From the IMG/VR virus record IMGVR_UViG_3300035034_000631, positions 1 through 34,170 of that record: DNA of 34,170 bases; one strand, given 5' to 3'. The DNA comes from a virus. Both the position numbers and the translations under genes were made by a program. Shown piece after piece: positions 7,219 through 15,481 of the stretch. Within the stretch, counting starts at the first letter, position 1, and each line of letters opens with the position of its first letter. Below the pieces are notes generated by a model. That model saw only the letters and a program-made list of their open reading frames with translations, did not search any database and was not told where the DNA came from.

Positions 7219-9330
7219 ATGCCAAATAGCAAACAACTGAAAATTAGCCAGAATAACGCACCTCTTAAACCAGATGCAATTATTCAGTCTACAGTTAATG
7301 CTACGGCACGTGAAAGCGAAAACGATTCACAAGTGGTTTTGTTTGACGGTGGCCAAGAGATAACTAACGGTACTGTGCAAAAAGACGGCAGCTACTATGA
7401 TATTTCTAGCCTGGACGTTGAGAACTATAACGGGAAAGTTTACGAAGACCATAACTATGGTTACCGTAACGTGCTAGGTACTGTGATTGGCTTAGTCAAA
7501 GACCCTGTTAGTAACCGTGTCACCATTGCTGGTATACGATTTAGCCGCAGCAATTATTCATCTTGGCTTGCCAAAGATTTATTGATTGAGGGCTTAGTTG
7601 AATTTAGCATTGGTACCATAGGGGTAACAGAGCAAGACGGCAAACGCAGCGACCATAGGCTTGTTGACCTTAGTATTGTGGGCATGGGAAATAATGACCA
7701 CACGCTAATGGAAGAGAATAGCCTAGTAGCAGTAGCTGTTAAAAATGGCTTTGACCTTAGTAAATATAAATTAAGTGAAAACGGAGTAACTAAAATGTTT
7801 AAGATTTATAACATTAACGGCTTTGCTGTTAAAGTAAAAATCAACAACGCCGAGGGGCAAGAAACCGAAGTTGAAGTGCCTGCAGGTGGTAGCGTAGAAG
7901 CGCCAACAGCAGAAGCACAGACAACTGGACAAGAGCAAGTAGACAAGGCAGAAGCGCCTAAAGAAGATCCTGCTGCTGACCCAGCAGAAAACGGTGTAGT
8001 TAGTGCAGCTGATTTTAAAGCTGTACAGAACCAGCTAACTGAATTAGCTAAAAATATGAACACACCCGCTAAACCAGCCGAGGGTGCGCACGTAGATACA
8101 AACGGCATTGGTAAGGCAAAAGCAGTGAAAAACGAAGTTGCAAAAATGAGCGCTGGCCAAAGATTGTTTGAGCAGATTATGCTTGAGCGTAACGGTGGCG
8201 GTGCTGGTAAGACTACAGAACGATACATGGAACTTAACAGCTTTAACGCTGAGCAGCTAGTTGCTGAGGGCGTTATGGATAGCGACCTTGCACACAACGC
8301 AATGACTGATGATGCAGGCAGCGTTGGCGGCTTGATACCACCATACGAATTGCTAGACAAAATCATGCAGTGTGTTACACAGTATGACGGCTTCTTAAGC
8401 AAGTTTGGCTTCTCTGAGAGTGGCCTAAGCTACGGTTGGAACCTTGGTATAGGTGACATTGAATTTACACCAGTAGGTTACTGTGACCCAAGTGCTGAGA
8501 GTGATATGGAAACTGCATTGCAGAACCGTACACAAGAACGCCTTGCAACACACACAGTTATTTGTAACAAAGTAAGCCGCTTTAGCCCAGCTAACGTTGT
8601 GAACATTGTTGCTGGACGTTACCAGACTGGTTACAAGAAAGCCCTAGCAGCCTTTGCGATTGCAGAAATGCAAGTTGCTGTTGATGCACGTGTTACTGGT
8701 TTAGAGCGTACAGGTGGAACCGACATTGCAGCTGATGCAAACGGTAGCCTAGAGTACCCTGCAACTGGCCAAGATGACCAGGCTGCAAAAGTACTACAAC
8801 TATTCACAGACTTGAGTGACTGTGTTGTTGGTGGTGTGTTTGTTATGAACAAGAAGACTGCTGCAAAGCTTATTCTTGACTTTAACCTAGGTGCAACTGG
8901 CATTATGAGCAACACTGGCACAGCCGCTGTTAACGCTTATGACAAGCTAGGTATCGCACTTGGTGGTGAAATAGTAGTTGTGCCTAGCACACTATTGCCT
9001 ACACTTGGTACTGATGACACTATTACAGTGGCACGTACTACAGAGGGCGGTGGCAACGTAACAGTTGACCACGCTATATTCTACCTAGAAGCACAGAACT
9101 GGTACGGTGTAACTAACGGCGCACTACAGTTTGACATTGACAGCTTTGGCTCTTACGAAGTAAGCGTTACAAAAACTGTTGGTGGCGGTGGCTCTGGTAC
9201 AGTCCAGGTTACTGAAACACGAAGCGCTAAGCAACGTGGTGAAACAGTACTCTTTGGTGAAATGTACCGAGGTGGTGGTATCTTAGACTTTAGGCAAATT
9301 GGTGGTGTTAAAGCCGCATTTGCAGCCTAA
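7219..9330 (+). CDS. Prohead protease / linker / HK97-fold major capsid protein fusion
   Basis: The 703-aa product begins with a prohead-protease domain (about 60-180): VYEDHNYG carries the likely catalytic His78 and LVEFSIGT the Ser130 of the HK97/herpes-type serine protease, and VDLSIVGMGNNDHTLM follows as expected. Residues ~193-330 are Ala/Glu/Pro-rich with helical segments (ADFKAVQNQLTELAKNM), the place of a scaffold or delta domain. The C-terminal ~370 residues form an HK97-type capsid protein (SVGGLIPPYELLDKIM, then VGGVFVMNKKTAAKLI and the C-terminal GILDFRQIGGVKAAFAA). The protease would clip the linker during head maturation. An internal ATG at 7795 (Met193) with GGAG eight bases upstream could make a protease-free 511-aa capsid precursor. 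Confidence 0.9.
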   Translation: MPNSKQLKISQNNAPLKPDAIIQSTVNATARESENDSQVVLFDGGQEITNGTVQKDGSYYDISSLDVENYNGKVYEDHNYGYRNVLGTVIGLVKDPVSNRVTIAGIRFSRSNYSSWLAKDLLIEGLVEFSIGTIGVTEQDGKRSDHRLVDLSIVGMGNNDHTLMEENSLVAVAVKNGFDLSKYKLSENGVTKMFKIYNINGFAVKVKINNAEGQETEVEVPAGGSVEAPTAEAQTTGQEQVDKAEAPKEDPAADPAENGVVSAADFKAVQNQLTELAKNMNTPAKPAEGAHVDTNGIGKAKAVKNEVAKMSAGQRLFEQIMLERNGGGAGKTTERYMELNSFNAEQLVAEGVMDSDLAHNAMTDDAGSVGGLIPPYELLDKIMQCVTQYDGFLSKFGFSESGLSYGWNLGIGDIEFTPVGYCDPSAESDMETALQNRTQERLATHTVICNKVSRFSPANVVNIVAGRYQTGYKKALAAFAIAEMQVAVDARVTGLERTGGTDIAADANGSLEYPATGQDDQAAKVLQLFTDLSDCVVGGVFVMNKKTAAKLILDFNLGATGIMSNTGTAAVNAYDKLGIALGGEIVVVPSTLLPTLGTDDTITVARTTEGGGNVTVDHAIFYLEAQNWYGVTNGALQFDIDSFGSYEVSVTKTVGGGGSGTVQVTETRSAKQRGETVLFGEMYRGGGILDFRQIGGVKAAFAA
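7783..7797 (+). promoter_or_regulatory. Possible internal ribosome site and start for capsid precursor
   Basis: GGAG (7783-7786), eight bases, then ATG (7795-7797) in frame inside the capsid fusion gene. Initiation here removes the protease domain exactly at its end and leaves linker plus capsid. It would solve the stoichiometry problem of needing far more capsid than protease. It is a sequence inference and has not been tested. Confidence 0.45.
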
Positions 9331-9372
9331 CCTAAGACCCTAAGAAAATTTAAGTAGAAAGACTTTAACGCA

Positions 9373-9981
9373 ATGGCCCTAAACCCCGCAACAATTGCAA
9401 GCCTAACTGGTAAAACTAATGATGCTGCCCTAGTAGAGCAAATAGCAGCTGCAGCATCTGAATTAGAACGCCTACTTGGTTACCCTTTGTGCGGGGCTGC
9501 CGAAGCAGAAGAGCGCATATTTACTTACAAACCAGGGTACATATGGCAGCGGGTACACCCTTTATACGGTGCGCCTACTGCCATTGTGCTGGTGCGTGGT
9601 GGTGTAGAAACTACCATTACTGATTACCAGCTTGGCCAGAACGGTGAGCTGCACGGTAGTTGGTTTAATATGTTCAGAATGTGTGATTGCAAGTTAACTT
9701 CTTGCGCCTGTGATAAACAGTGTGACTATATAAAAGTCACTGCCAAGTGGGGCTTTGCCTCACCTGAAACTGTTGAAGAGGTAGAATATTGCACGTTACC
9801 TAGCGACTTGATGCAACTGATTGGTGAAGCTGTAAAGCAGAACACAGATGCAAACCGTGACATACAGAGTGAGAATGTAGGTACACGCAGCTATGGTAAA
9901 TTTGCCCGCTCTAACCAGAGCGTTTGGCAACGATATGAGGGTGTAGTTAATCACTACAAACTTAAAAGACCGAGGTTTTAA
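9373..9981 (+). CDS. Head-tail connector (gp6/gp15-like adaptor)
   Basis: The 202-aa protein starts with two helices (IASLTGKTNDAALVEQIAAAASELERLLGYPL), continues with a beta-rich insertion (IFTYKPGYIWQRVHPLYG...) and ends with a long helical region (LPSDLMQLIGEAVKQNTDANRDIQSENVG), the pattern of head-completion adaptors that dock on the portal. The insertion holds a tight cysteine cluster, CDCKLTSCACDKQC (about residues 99-115), six Cys in 16 residues, which could bind a metal. It lies immediately downstream of the capsid gene, as expected. Confidence 0.75.
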   Translation: MALNPATIASLTGKTNDAALVEQIAAAASELERLLGYPLCGAAEAEERIFTYKPGYIWQRVHPLYGAPTAIVLVRGGVETTITDYQLGQNGELHGSWFNMFRMCDCKLTSCACDKQCDYIKVTAKWGFASPETVEEVEYCTLPSDLMQLIGEAVKQNTDANRDIQSENVGTRSYGKFARSNQSVWQRYEGVVNHYKLKRPRF

Positions 9982-9982
9982 A

Positions 9983-10366
9983 ATGCAGAGCAACATACGA
10001 TTGAACCACAAGCTGCTGGTTTATGATGTACAGGCTAGTGAGTTTGGTGACACTCTTGCTGCAGGTACAGTTAACGAGTTAGCAGCCCTAGTAGAAGATA
10101 CGCAGGGCTTTCAACACGGTGGTTTTGCAGACGAAAACAGCGGTAGCATCACTGCATATATATCACCTGCTGACCCTTACTATGTGAGTAAGAATGGCAG
10201 GTTGTTTGGTTTAGTGGCACAGTTCAGTAGGACAAACGAACACACGGCTTATGACTGGTACCAGATTACCAGCGTGCGGCCAGGTGAGAGCCTACTGAGC
10301 CAAGAGCCAGACCTTGTAGAGTTAACATTAAATAAGATTGTGAAACGTGAAAGCGTAGAGGTTTAA
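9983..10366 (+). CDS. Probable head-tail stopper / head closure protein
   Basis: A 127-aa beta-rich protein one base after the connector. Its position, length and the short beta motifs (GSITAYISPADPYYVSKNGRLF, YDWYQITSVRP) fit the SPP1 gp16/HK97-type stopper that closes the filled head. No strong motif is visible, so the call rests mostly on gene order. Confidence 0.55.
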   Translation: MQSNIRLNHKLLVYDVQASEFGDTLAAGTVNELAALVEDTQGFQHGGFADENSGSITAYISPADPYYVSKNGRLFGLVAQFSRTNEHTAYDWYQITSVRPGESLLSQEPDLVELTLNKIVKRESVEV

Positions 10367-10369
10367 CCA

Positions 10370-10705
10370 GTGGGCGCAACAGCTGATTTGAAATTGAAAC
10401 AGGTAGCAATAGCGTTTAGGCTTAAGGGCCACAAAGCGCTAGTTAATGCTGCAGGTGACATTATTGAAGCCAGCACGCCACGCACACCATTTAAAACTGG
10501 TGAGCTAAGGCAGAAGCGCAGAGTTAAAGCAACACGCAAGGGCGCACGCATAGTGTGGCTAGCAGGCCATGCTGCAGTGCAGAACGCAGGCCAACGGGCA
10601 GGCGCTAGCTCTTTCACGAATTACACCACGCCAGGCACAGGTGATAAGTTTATTGAACATGGACTTAAAACAGTTGTGCCTAACCTATTGAGGTACTTTA
10701 AATGA
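10370..10705 (+). CDS. Tail-completion/neck protein, HK97 gp10-like
   Basis: A 111-aa basic protein with GTG start preceded by AGAGG about ten bases upstream. The phrase ASTPRTPFKTGELRQKRRVKATRKGARIVW is the hallmark of HK97 gp10-like minor tail/neck proteins (P...TG.L..S..V), followed by a strand and AVQNAGQRA and the FIEHGLK helix. It joins head to tail. It overlaps the next gene by four bases. Confidence 0.75.
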   Translation: MGATADLKLKQVAIAFRLKGHKALVNAAGDIIEASTPRTPFKTGELRQKRRVKATRKGARIVWLAGHAAVQNAGQRAGASSFTNYTTPGTGDKFIEHGLKTVVPNLLRYFK

Positions 10706-11097
10706 GCATAGCAAAAGAGCTAGTAGATTTTCTGGTTGGTGCAGGCTTAGCCACAGCGGCCAAAATGCACCCTAGCCAGATACCTGCAACTAATTTAGAG
10801 CAGACTGATATGTGGAGTGTTGTTGCCCAGGGCGGTAGCATAAGCGGTGGAAATATCTTACAATGGAAGCGTACACAACGGCTGCTTGTTACGCACCGCC
10901 ACAATGACGGTGAAGCACTTTACAACGCAGATGATGCACTACGTGCAGCAATAGGTGACTGTTTGGCACTGCCGAGCTATAAGGTTATACGGGCAACCGT
11001 GAACCCTATGACAGAGCAGGAAATGACGGGCCAGAAGCTACACGTTGCTACATGGTTAGTTGAGTTACAAATAATAAGTAAAGAAAGTGAGAGCTAA
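10702..11097 (+). CDS. Tail terminator protein
   Basis: A 131-aa protein with an N-terminal helix (MSIAKELVDFLVGAGLATAAKM), central beta strands and a C-terminal strand pair (KLHVATWLVELQII), the size and place of tail-terminator/minor capsid proteins (lambda gpU type), which cap the tail tube. The assignment is mainly from order: it sits between the gp10-like gene and the major tail protein. Confidence 0.65.
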   Translation: MSIAKELVDFLVGAGLATAAKMHPSQIPATNLEQTDMWSVVAQGGSISGGNILQWKRTQRLLVTHRHNDGEALYNADDALRAAIGDCLALPSYKVIRATVNPMTEQEMTGQKLHVATWLVELQIISKESES

Positions 11098-11098
11098 A

Positions 11099-11608
11099 AT
11101 GGCTTTAGATATAGCAGTCGGTACTTGGCAAGTTAAGTACAATGACGAAACATTACAGGGTATAGAAGCTGCAGAGCCAGCACTAGACCAAGAAACAGTA
11201 GACATTACAACCATTGAGGGGCATAACATTACTAAGGTGCGAAGCCGTAGCGCAGAGGTAGTTATTACCGCTGTTGATACTGGTATTACAAACCTTAAAA
11301 AGATTTTGCCAAACAACTGGTTAGATAGTGCTGCACAAATAGTTGGCCAGCCAGTAGGCACAGTAGTTGCTAACACTGCCGGCGCAATTGTTTATGGCAA
11401 GCCAGACTGTGGCACAGCGGAACTAGTAGCACCATTGCAGCTAGTACCTTGTGACGGAGTGGCAGCACACACAATTACACTGTTTGACGGTGTAGCTGAA
11501 ATTACTAACATTGCACTAGAAGACGGCGTACTAAAATACGAAATTACCGTTAGAAGTGAAGCAGTTGGTACACAGGTTGCTAAGGGTAGTATCACCTTTC
11601 CTAGCTAA
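11099..11608 (+). CDS. Major tail tube protein
   Basis: The 169-aa protein is beta-rich; MALDIAVGTWQVKYNDETLQGIEAAEP and DITTIEGHNITKVRSRSAEVVITAV are typical of siphovirus tail-tube proteins, which polymerise into the hollow tail. The ATG at 11099 is preferred to an upstream GTG (11087) because it leaves the normal N-terminus and GAGAG lies just upstream. A stable hairpin follows the stop, consistent with a highly expressed gene with a protected or terminated mRNA. Confidence 0.75.
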   Translation: MALDIAVGTWQVKYNDETLQGIEAAEPALDQETVDITTIEGHNITKVRSRSAEVVITAVDTGITNLKKILPNNWLDSAAQIVGQPVGTVVANTAGAIVYGKPDCGTAELVAPLQLVPCDGVAAHTITLFDGVAEITNIALEDGVLKYEITVRSEAVGTQVAKGSITFPS

Positions 11609-11614
11609 CTAGGT

Positions 11615-11636
11615 GGGGCAGGGTAACAGCTGCCCC
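11615..11636 (+). terminator. Hairpin after the major tail gene
   Basis: GGGGCAG (11615-11621) can pair with CTGCCCC (11630-11636) across an eight-base loop. There is no run of T after it, so it is more likely an attenuator or an mRNA-stabilising hairpin than a full intrinsic terminator. An AT-rich stretch follows before the tail chaperone gene. Confidence 0.5.
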
Positions 11637-11673
11637 AAAGCACGGTTTATAAAAATAATATAGAGGTAGAGTG

Positions 11674-12033
11674 ATGAACAAAATTACACTTGATAGAGTT
11701 AAAAAAGAAGAGCGAGCCAGATTTGTTGTAAAGTTGCGCAATGCAGACACGCAAGAAGTGCAGGAATACCCGTACTTAATTGAGCGCCTGAGCAACAAGA
11801 CAGCGGTGAACGTACAGCTACTGCAGGCAGAATTTGCCAGAGATAAAGACCGTGACAGCATAGTTGGTAGCAAGGTTATTCAAAGCATACTTGCAACCAC
11901 TACGCCAACAGAGGGCAACACTGTTGACTTAATAGATATATTTGACGAAGTGAGCATTGATGCTTTAGTTGAACTGGTGAAAGGTTTAACCGAAGCGGCC
12001 AAGAGCAGCACGGTAGGCAGCACAGAGGGTTAG
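11674..12033 (+). CDS. Tail assembly chaperone, first component
   Basis: A 119-aa protein between the major tail protein and a second small gene preceding the tape measure, the place of lambda gpG. It is mainly helical (KTAVNVQLLQAEFARDKDRDSIVGSKVIQSIL, VSIDALVELVKGLTEAAK). The start ATG 11674 follows a GTG in frame at 11671; GAGG and GTAGAG lie upstream. It would coat the tape measure before tube assembly. Confidence 0.6.
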   Translation: MNKITLDRVKKEERARFVVKLRNADTQEVQEYPYLIERLSNKTAVNVQLLQAEFARDKDRDSIVGSKVIQSILATTTPTEGNTVDLIDIFDEVSIDALVELVKGLTEAAKSSTVGSTEG

Positions 12034-12035
12034 CT

Positions 12036-12314
12036 GTGAATAGGCAATATGAAATTGCAAAGGCCAGAAAAGAGCGTGAGCTGCGTGAAGATGCAGCCAC
12101 CATTGCATACCACTACCCGCAGTACAGCCTTAAAGATGCAGATAACCTGCCTACAGGTGACCAAGCACTACTACTTGGTTATATAGAGCTAAATAGATAC
12201 CAAGGCATGTTAGACGGGCTGAATGTGGCCACAGCAAGCCAGAGCAAAAAAGGTTACAAATCAATGAGTAGCAAATTACTAAGAATTATTAAAAGACAGG
12301 CGAGCAGATTATGA
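12036..12314 (+). CDS. Tail assembly chaperone, second component
   Basis: A 92-aa protein in the -1 frame relative to the previous gene, the place of lambda gpT. The N-terminal half contains ATIAYHYPQYSLKDADNLPTGDQALLLGYIEL. In many phages this is made by a -1 frameshift from the gene before; here a GTG start at 12036 with GAGG seven bases upstream suggests independent initiation, and I found no canonical slippery heptamer in the overlap. It overlaps the tape measure gene by four bases. Confidence 0.6.
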   Translation: MNRQYEIAKARKERELREDAATIAYHYPQYSLKDADNLPTGDQALLLGYIELNRYQGMLDGLNVATASQSKKGYKSMSSKLLRIIKRQASRL

Positions 12315-14653
12315 ACCAGGGCGGCACAGTCACAGTTGACCTAGAGTTAAATGATAGAGAATTTAACGCCGCCCTTGGCCGTGCTGATAGCAAGGCCGCA
12401 CAGTTTACTGACAAAATGGACGCACGGGCCAAGAAGCTTGGTGACTTTGGCAAGAAGATGACTGCAGCAGTAACGCTACCAATTGTTGGTGGCTTTACTC
12501 TTGCAGCCAAAAGTGCTATTGACTTTGAGAGTAGGCTAGCAGATGTTAGTACGCTTATCACAGGTGACAGCACGCAGGCAGTTGGTGAATTAAAAGACGG
12601 CATACTTGAGCTAACAAAAACTGTACCTAAGAGCGCAGATGACCTAGGGGCCGGTGCATATTCAATTGTTTCTGCAGGTATCAGTGACACAAGTGAAGCG
12701 CTGAAAGTATTAAAAGACAGTGGCCGCCTGGCTACTGCAGGTTTATCTACTACAGCAGAAGCAACTGACGTTATGACTAGTGCATTAAATGCCTTTGGTT
12801 ATGATGCAAGCCAGAGCGCAGACGTTGCAGATATTCTATTTAAAACGGTTAAGGCTGGTAAAACAGACGTTAGCCAGATTGCACAGGCGTTTGGTGCCAC
12901 TGCCCCTATTATCGCTGCAGCAGGTATTAGCCTTGAAGAGTTTAGTGCGGCCACTGCTGCCCTAACAACTACTGGACAGCCAGCCAGCCAGGCGCAGAAC
13001 AGCCTGCGCCAAGCCGTAGTTAGCTTGCAAAAACCTACTGCAGACATGGCCAAGCTATTCAAGCTGGCAGGTATTGAGAGTGGTGAGCAGGCGCTAAAAC
13101 AGGACGGCCTACAGAAGACCATGCTGAAATTGAACAAAGCTGCAGGCGGCAACGCAGAAGTATTGGCCCGTGCATACGGCTCTGTTGAAGCGCTTGGTGC
13201 AGCCACTGGCTTAACAGACACTGTATCTGGTGCATTTACAAATACGCTTGGCACAATGACAGAGGGCAGTGAAGCTCTTGGTGAAGCCTTTGATAAAAAT
13301 GCTGGTACTACTGGCGCACAAATGGAAAAACTAAAAAACACTTTCACGGCATTGGGTATACAGATTGGTGACAAGTTGCTGCCGTTTGTTACCGCTGTAG
13401 GTGAAAAACTAGGTGACCTTGCTAATAAGTTTGGCGGCCTTAGTGACGGCGCACAGAACGCAATATTAGTTACAGCAGGCATAGCAGCAGCGCTTGGCCC
13501 TGTGGCACTAGCATTTAGTGCACTTATAAAAGTAGGTAAAACAACAATGGCATCATTAAAAACTGCGGCCAGTGCAGCAGGCAAAGCATGGCAGGGTGTT
13601 AAATTTGTCGCAAGTTGGGCAGGAAAATTTGCCAAGATTGTAGCCAAGGGTGCAGCCGCAGCAGCGAAATTAGCCGCACAAGCTGTAAAGATTGGTGCCA
13701 AGTGGGCAGCCCAGGCTATTGTGGCCGCCGCTGGTTGGCTTGCACAGTTTGCCTTAATGATTGCCAGGGCCGTATTTACAGCTGCCGTGTTTGTGGCACA
13801 GGCTCTGATTGCCGCAGCCGCTTGGGTTGCTAGTGCAATAGCAGTTGCTGCCGCATGGTTAATAGCAATGGCACCAGTGCTGCTAGTAATAGCCGCTATA
13901 GGCTTGGCCGTATTCTTAGTTATTAAATATTGGGAACCTATAAAAGAATTTTTTGCGAGCGTGTGGCAGAAAGTCACAGACATATTTGCAAGCGTTATTG
14001 ATTGGGTTAAAAAGAACTGGCCGCTGCTACTTGCAATTATTACTGGCCCTATTGGCCTAGCTATATTGGCGGTGGTTAAAAACTTTGACAAAATCAAAGA
14101 AGTTGCAGGCAAAGTAGTTGATAAAATCAAAGGCTTTTTTGGCAGCGCAGGCACGTTTATAAAAGAAAGCTTTAGTAAAACAGTGGGTTTTATTACTGGC
14201 ATACCTGGCAAAATCATTGGCGCTCTAGGTAACATGGCCAGCCTGTTATATAACTCTGGTAAAGATTTAATACAAGGCTTGCTGGACGGCGCAGGCAGTT
14301 TACTAACTAAAATTGGTACTTTCTTTTTAGACAAAGTGCCAGGTTTTATTAAGGCCCCGTTCAAAAAAGCACTTGGCATTGCTAGCCCTAGTAAGGTGTT
14401 TGGTGACTATGGTAAAAACATTGTGGACGGCCTAGCCATTGGCGTAGATAGCAACGCCAGCAAAGCGATTGCTGCAGCAGCTAACCTAGGTAACAGCGTT
14501 GCAGGCACAGCTGCAGGCGTTGACGGTGGCGGGTTTAACGTTGGCGCAGAGGGCGCAGGCTCTGGTGGTGGTGTAACCCAAATCAATAACGTATATACTG
14601 AGTACGACATGGACAGAGTAAGCCGTGACTTAGCATGGCAGTTAACGAGGTAG
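12311..14653 (+). CDS. Tape measure protein
   Basis: The 780-aa product sets tail length; at about 0.15 nm per residue that predicts a tail near 117 nm. Residues 60-300 match the tape-measure core (ESRLADVSTLITGDSTQAV, TTAEATDVMTSALNAFGYD, TTGQPASQAQNSLRQAV). Hydrophobic stretches at about 384-408, 466-540 and 568-590 are likely the membrane-active part released during DNA entry; 466-540 is a run of alanine-rich WLA/AAAW repeats. The end (KKALGIASPSKVFGDYGKNIVDGLAIG) is the usual tape-measure tail motif. Confidence 0.92.
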   Translation: MNQGGTVTVDLELNDREFNAALGRADSKAAQFTDKMDARAKKLGDFGKKMTAAVTLPIVGGFTLAAKSAIDFESRLADVSTLITGDSTQAVGELKDGILELTKTVPKSADDLGAGAYSIVSAGISDTSEALKVLKDSGRLATAGLSTTAEATDVMTSALNAFGYDASQSADVADILFKTVKAGKTDVSQIAQAFGATAPIIAAAGISLEEFSAATAALTTTGQPASQAQNSLRQAVVSLQKPTADMAKLFKLAGIESGEQALKQDGLQKTMLKLNKAAGGNAEVLARAYGSVEALGAATGLTDTVSGAFTNTLGTMTEGSEALGEAFDKNAGTTGAQMEKLKNTFTALGIQIGDKLLPFVTAVGEKLGDLANKFGGLSDGAQNAILVTAGIAAALGPVALAFSALIKVGKTTMASLKTAASAAGKAWQGVKFVASWAGKFAKIVAKGAAAAAKLAAQAVKIGAKWAAQAIVAAAGWLAQFALMIARAVFTAAVFVAQALIAAAAWVASAIAVAAAWLIAMAPVLLVIAAIGLAVFLVIKYWEPIKEFFASVWQKVTDIFASVIDWVKKNWPLLLAIITGPIGLAILAVVKNFDKIKEVAGKVVDKIKGFFGSAGTFIKESFSKTVGFITGIPGKIIGALGNMASLLYNSGKDLIQGLLDGAGSLLTKIGTFFLDKVPGFIKAPFKKALGIASPSKVFGDYGKNIVDGLAIGVDSNASKAIAAAANLGNSVAGTAAGVDGGGFNVGAEGAGSGGGVTQINNVYTEYDMDRVSRDLAWQLTR

Positions 14654-14656
14654 GCA

Positions 14657-15481
14657 ATGGAATTTGAAATTAACGGTTTAACGATAGGCGGCAGAACCAA
14701 CTTTAAGATACGCCCAGGCGTTGAGGGGTTAGATGAACCTGACCAGCGCAACAGCAGCTTTGTTTATAGTGGCCGTGACGGTGGCCTTGTAACGCAGCAA
14801 TTCTATGGCATGCGGCCTATTACAATTATAGGTACGATTGTTAGCGGCACCTGTGAGCAGCATGAGCTTGACCGCCGTGAACTTGCTGCAGCGCTTGAGA
14901 TACGCAAAGACTTGGACGTTACTATTAAGCTATTCACTGGCGCAACCTACAAGGTAAAGGCCCGCCGCATGCAACTAGACATGCCGCTGGTAGCGCCTAC
15001 ATTTAGTGATTACAAGATTGAATTATTATGCAGTGACTTTTTGCTATACCAGAATGATGCGGGCGCAGCGTTTGAAACTACCATACAGAAAGTTATTAGT
15101 GGTGGCTACATAACGCCATACGTGCTGCCTGTTGAATGGGAAGAGGGCGGAACGGGCAAGAACATAGCAAACAACGGTACAGCTCTTATATACCCGCAGA
15201 TTGAGTTTAGAGATAGTGCAACAAACCCTATTATTTATAACGATACTACGGGCGAATTTATGCAGGTTAACCTAAGCATGGTTGACGGTGATGTGCTGAT
15301 TATTGATATGCGTGAGCGCACAATACTTTTGAACGGCGGCAGCGTGATAGCAAACAAGAGCGCAGCCAGCACGTGGTGGGCGCTAGATACTGGCATTAAC
15401 AAAGTGCGTATTGATAGTGACAGTGGTGATGATAATGTATATGCTCTGGTGCGGTGGTTTAACGGGTTTATAGGTATCTAA
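14657..15481 (+). CDS. Distal tail protein (Dit-like)
   Basis: The 274-aa product follows the tape measure and has the Siphovirus tail-component pattern: EGLDEPDQRNSSFVYSGRDGG near residues 24-44, GMRPITIIGTIVSG, then a beta-sandwich with a ...DMRERTILLNGGS strand (residues ~215-230) typical of the Dit galectin-like part. It forms the hub ring linking tail tube and tip. GAGG lies upstream of ATG 14657. Confidence 0.8.
   Translation: MEFEINGLTIGGRTNFKIRPGVEGLDEPDQRNSSFVYSGRDGGLVTQQFYGMRPITIIGTIVSGTCEQHELDRRELAAALEIRKDLDVTIKLFTGATYKVKARRMQLDMPLVAPTFSDYKIELLCSDFLLYQNDAGAAFETTIQKVISGGYITPYVLPVEWEEGGTGKNIANNGTALIYPQIEFRDSATNPIIYNDTTGEFMQVNLSMVDGDVLIIDMRERTILLNGGSVIANKSAASTWWALDTGINKVRIDSDSGDDNVYALVRWFNGFIGI

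Noticed and set aside
11973-12033. -1 programmed frameshift between the two tail chaperone genes
   Set aside because: The -1 frame is open there, but no X-XXY-YYZ heptamer is in the correct phase, and the second gene has its own GTG with GAGG seven bases upstream.
12799-14379. 526-residue open frame on the minus strand inside the tape measure gene
   Set aside because: It is a shadow of the alanine-rich + strand gene; the composition (Ser/Ala/Pro-rich, repetitive) mirrors the tape measure and there is no ribosome site or minus-strand operon.
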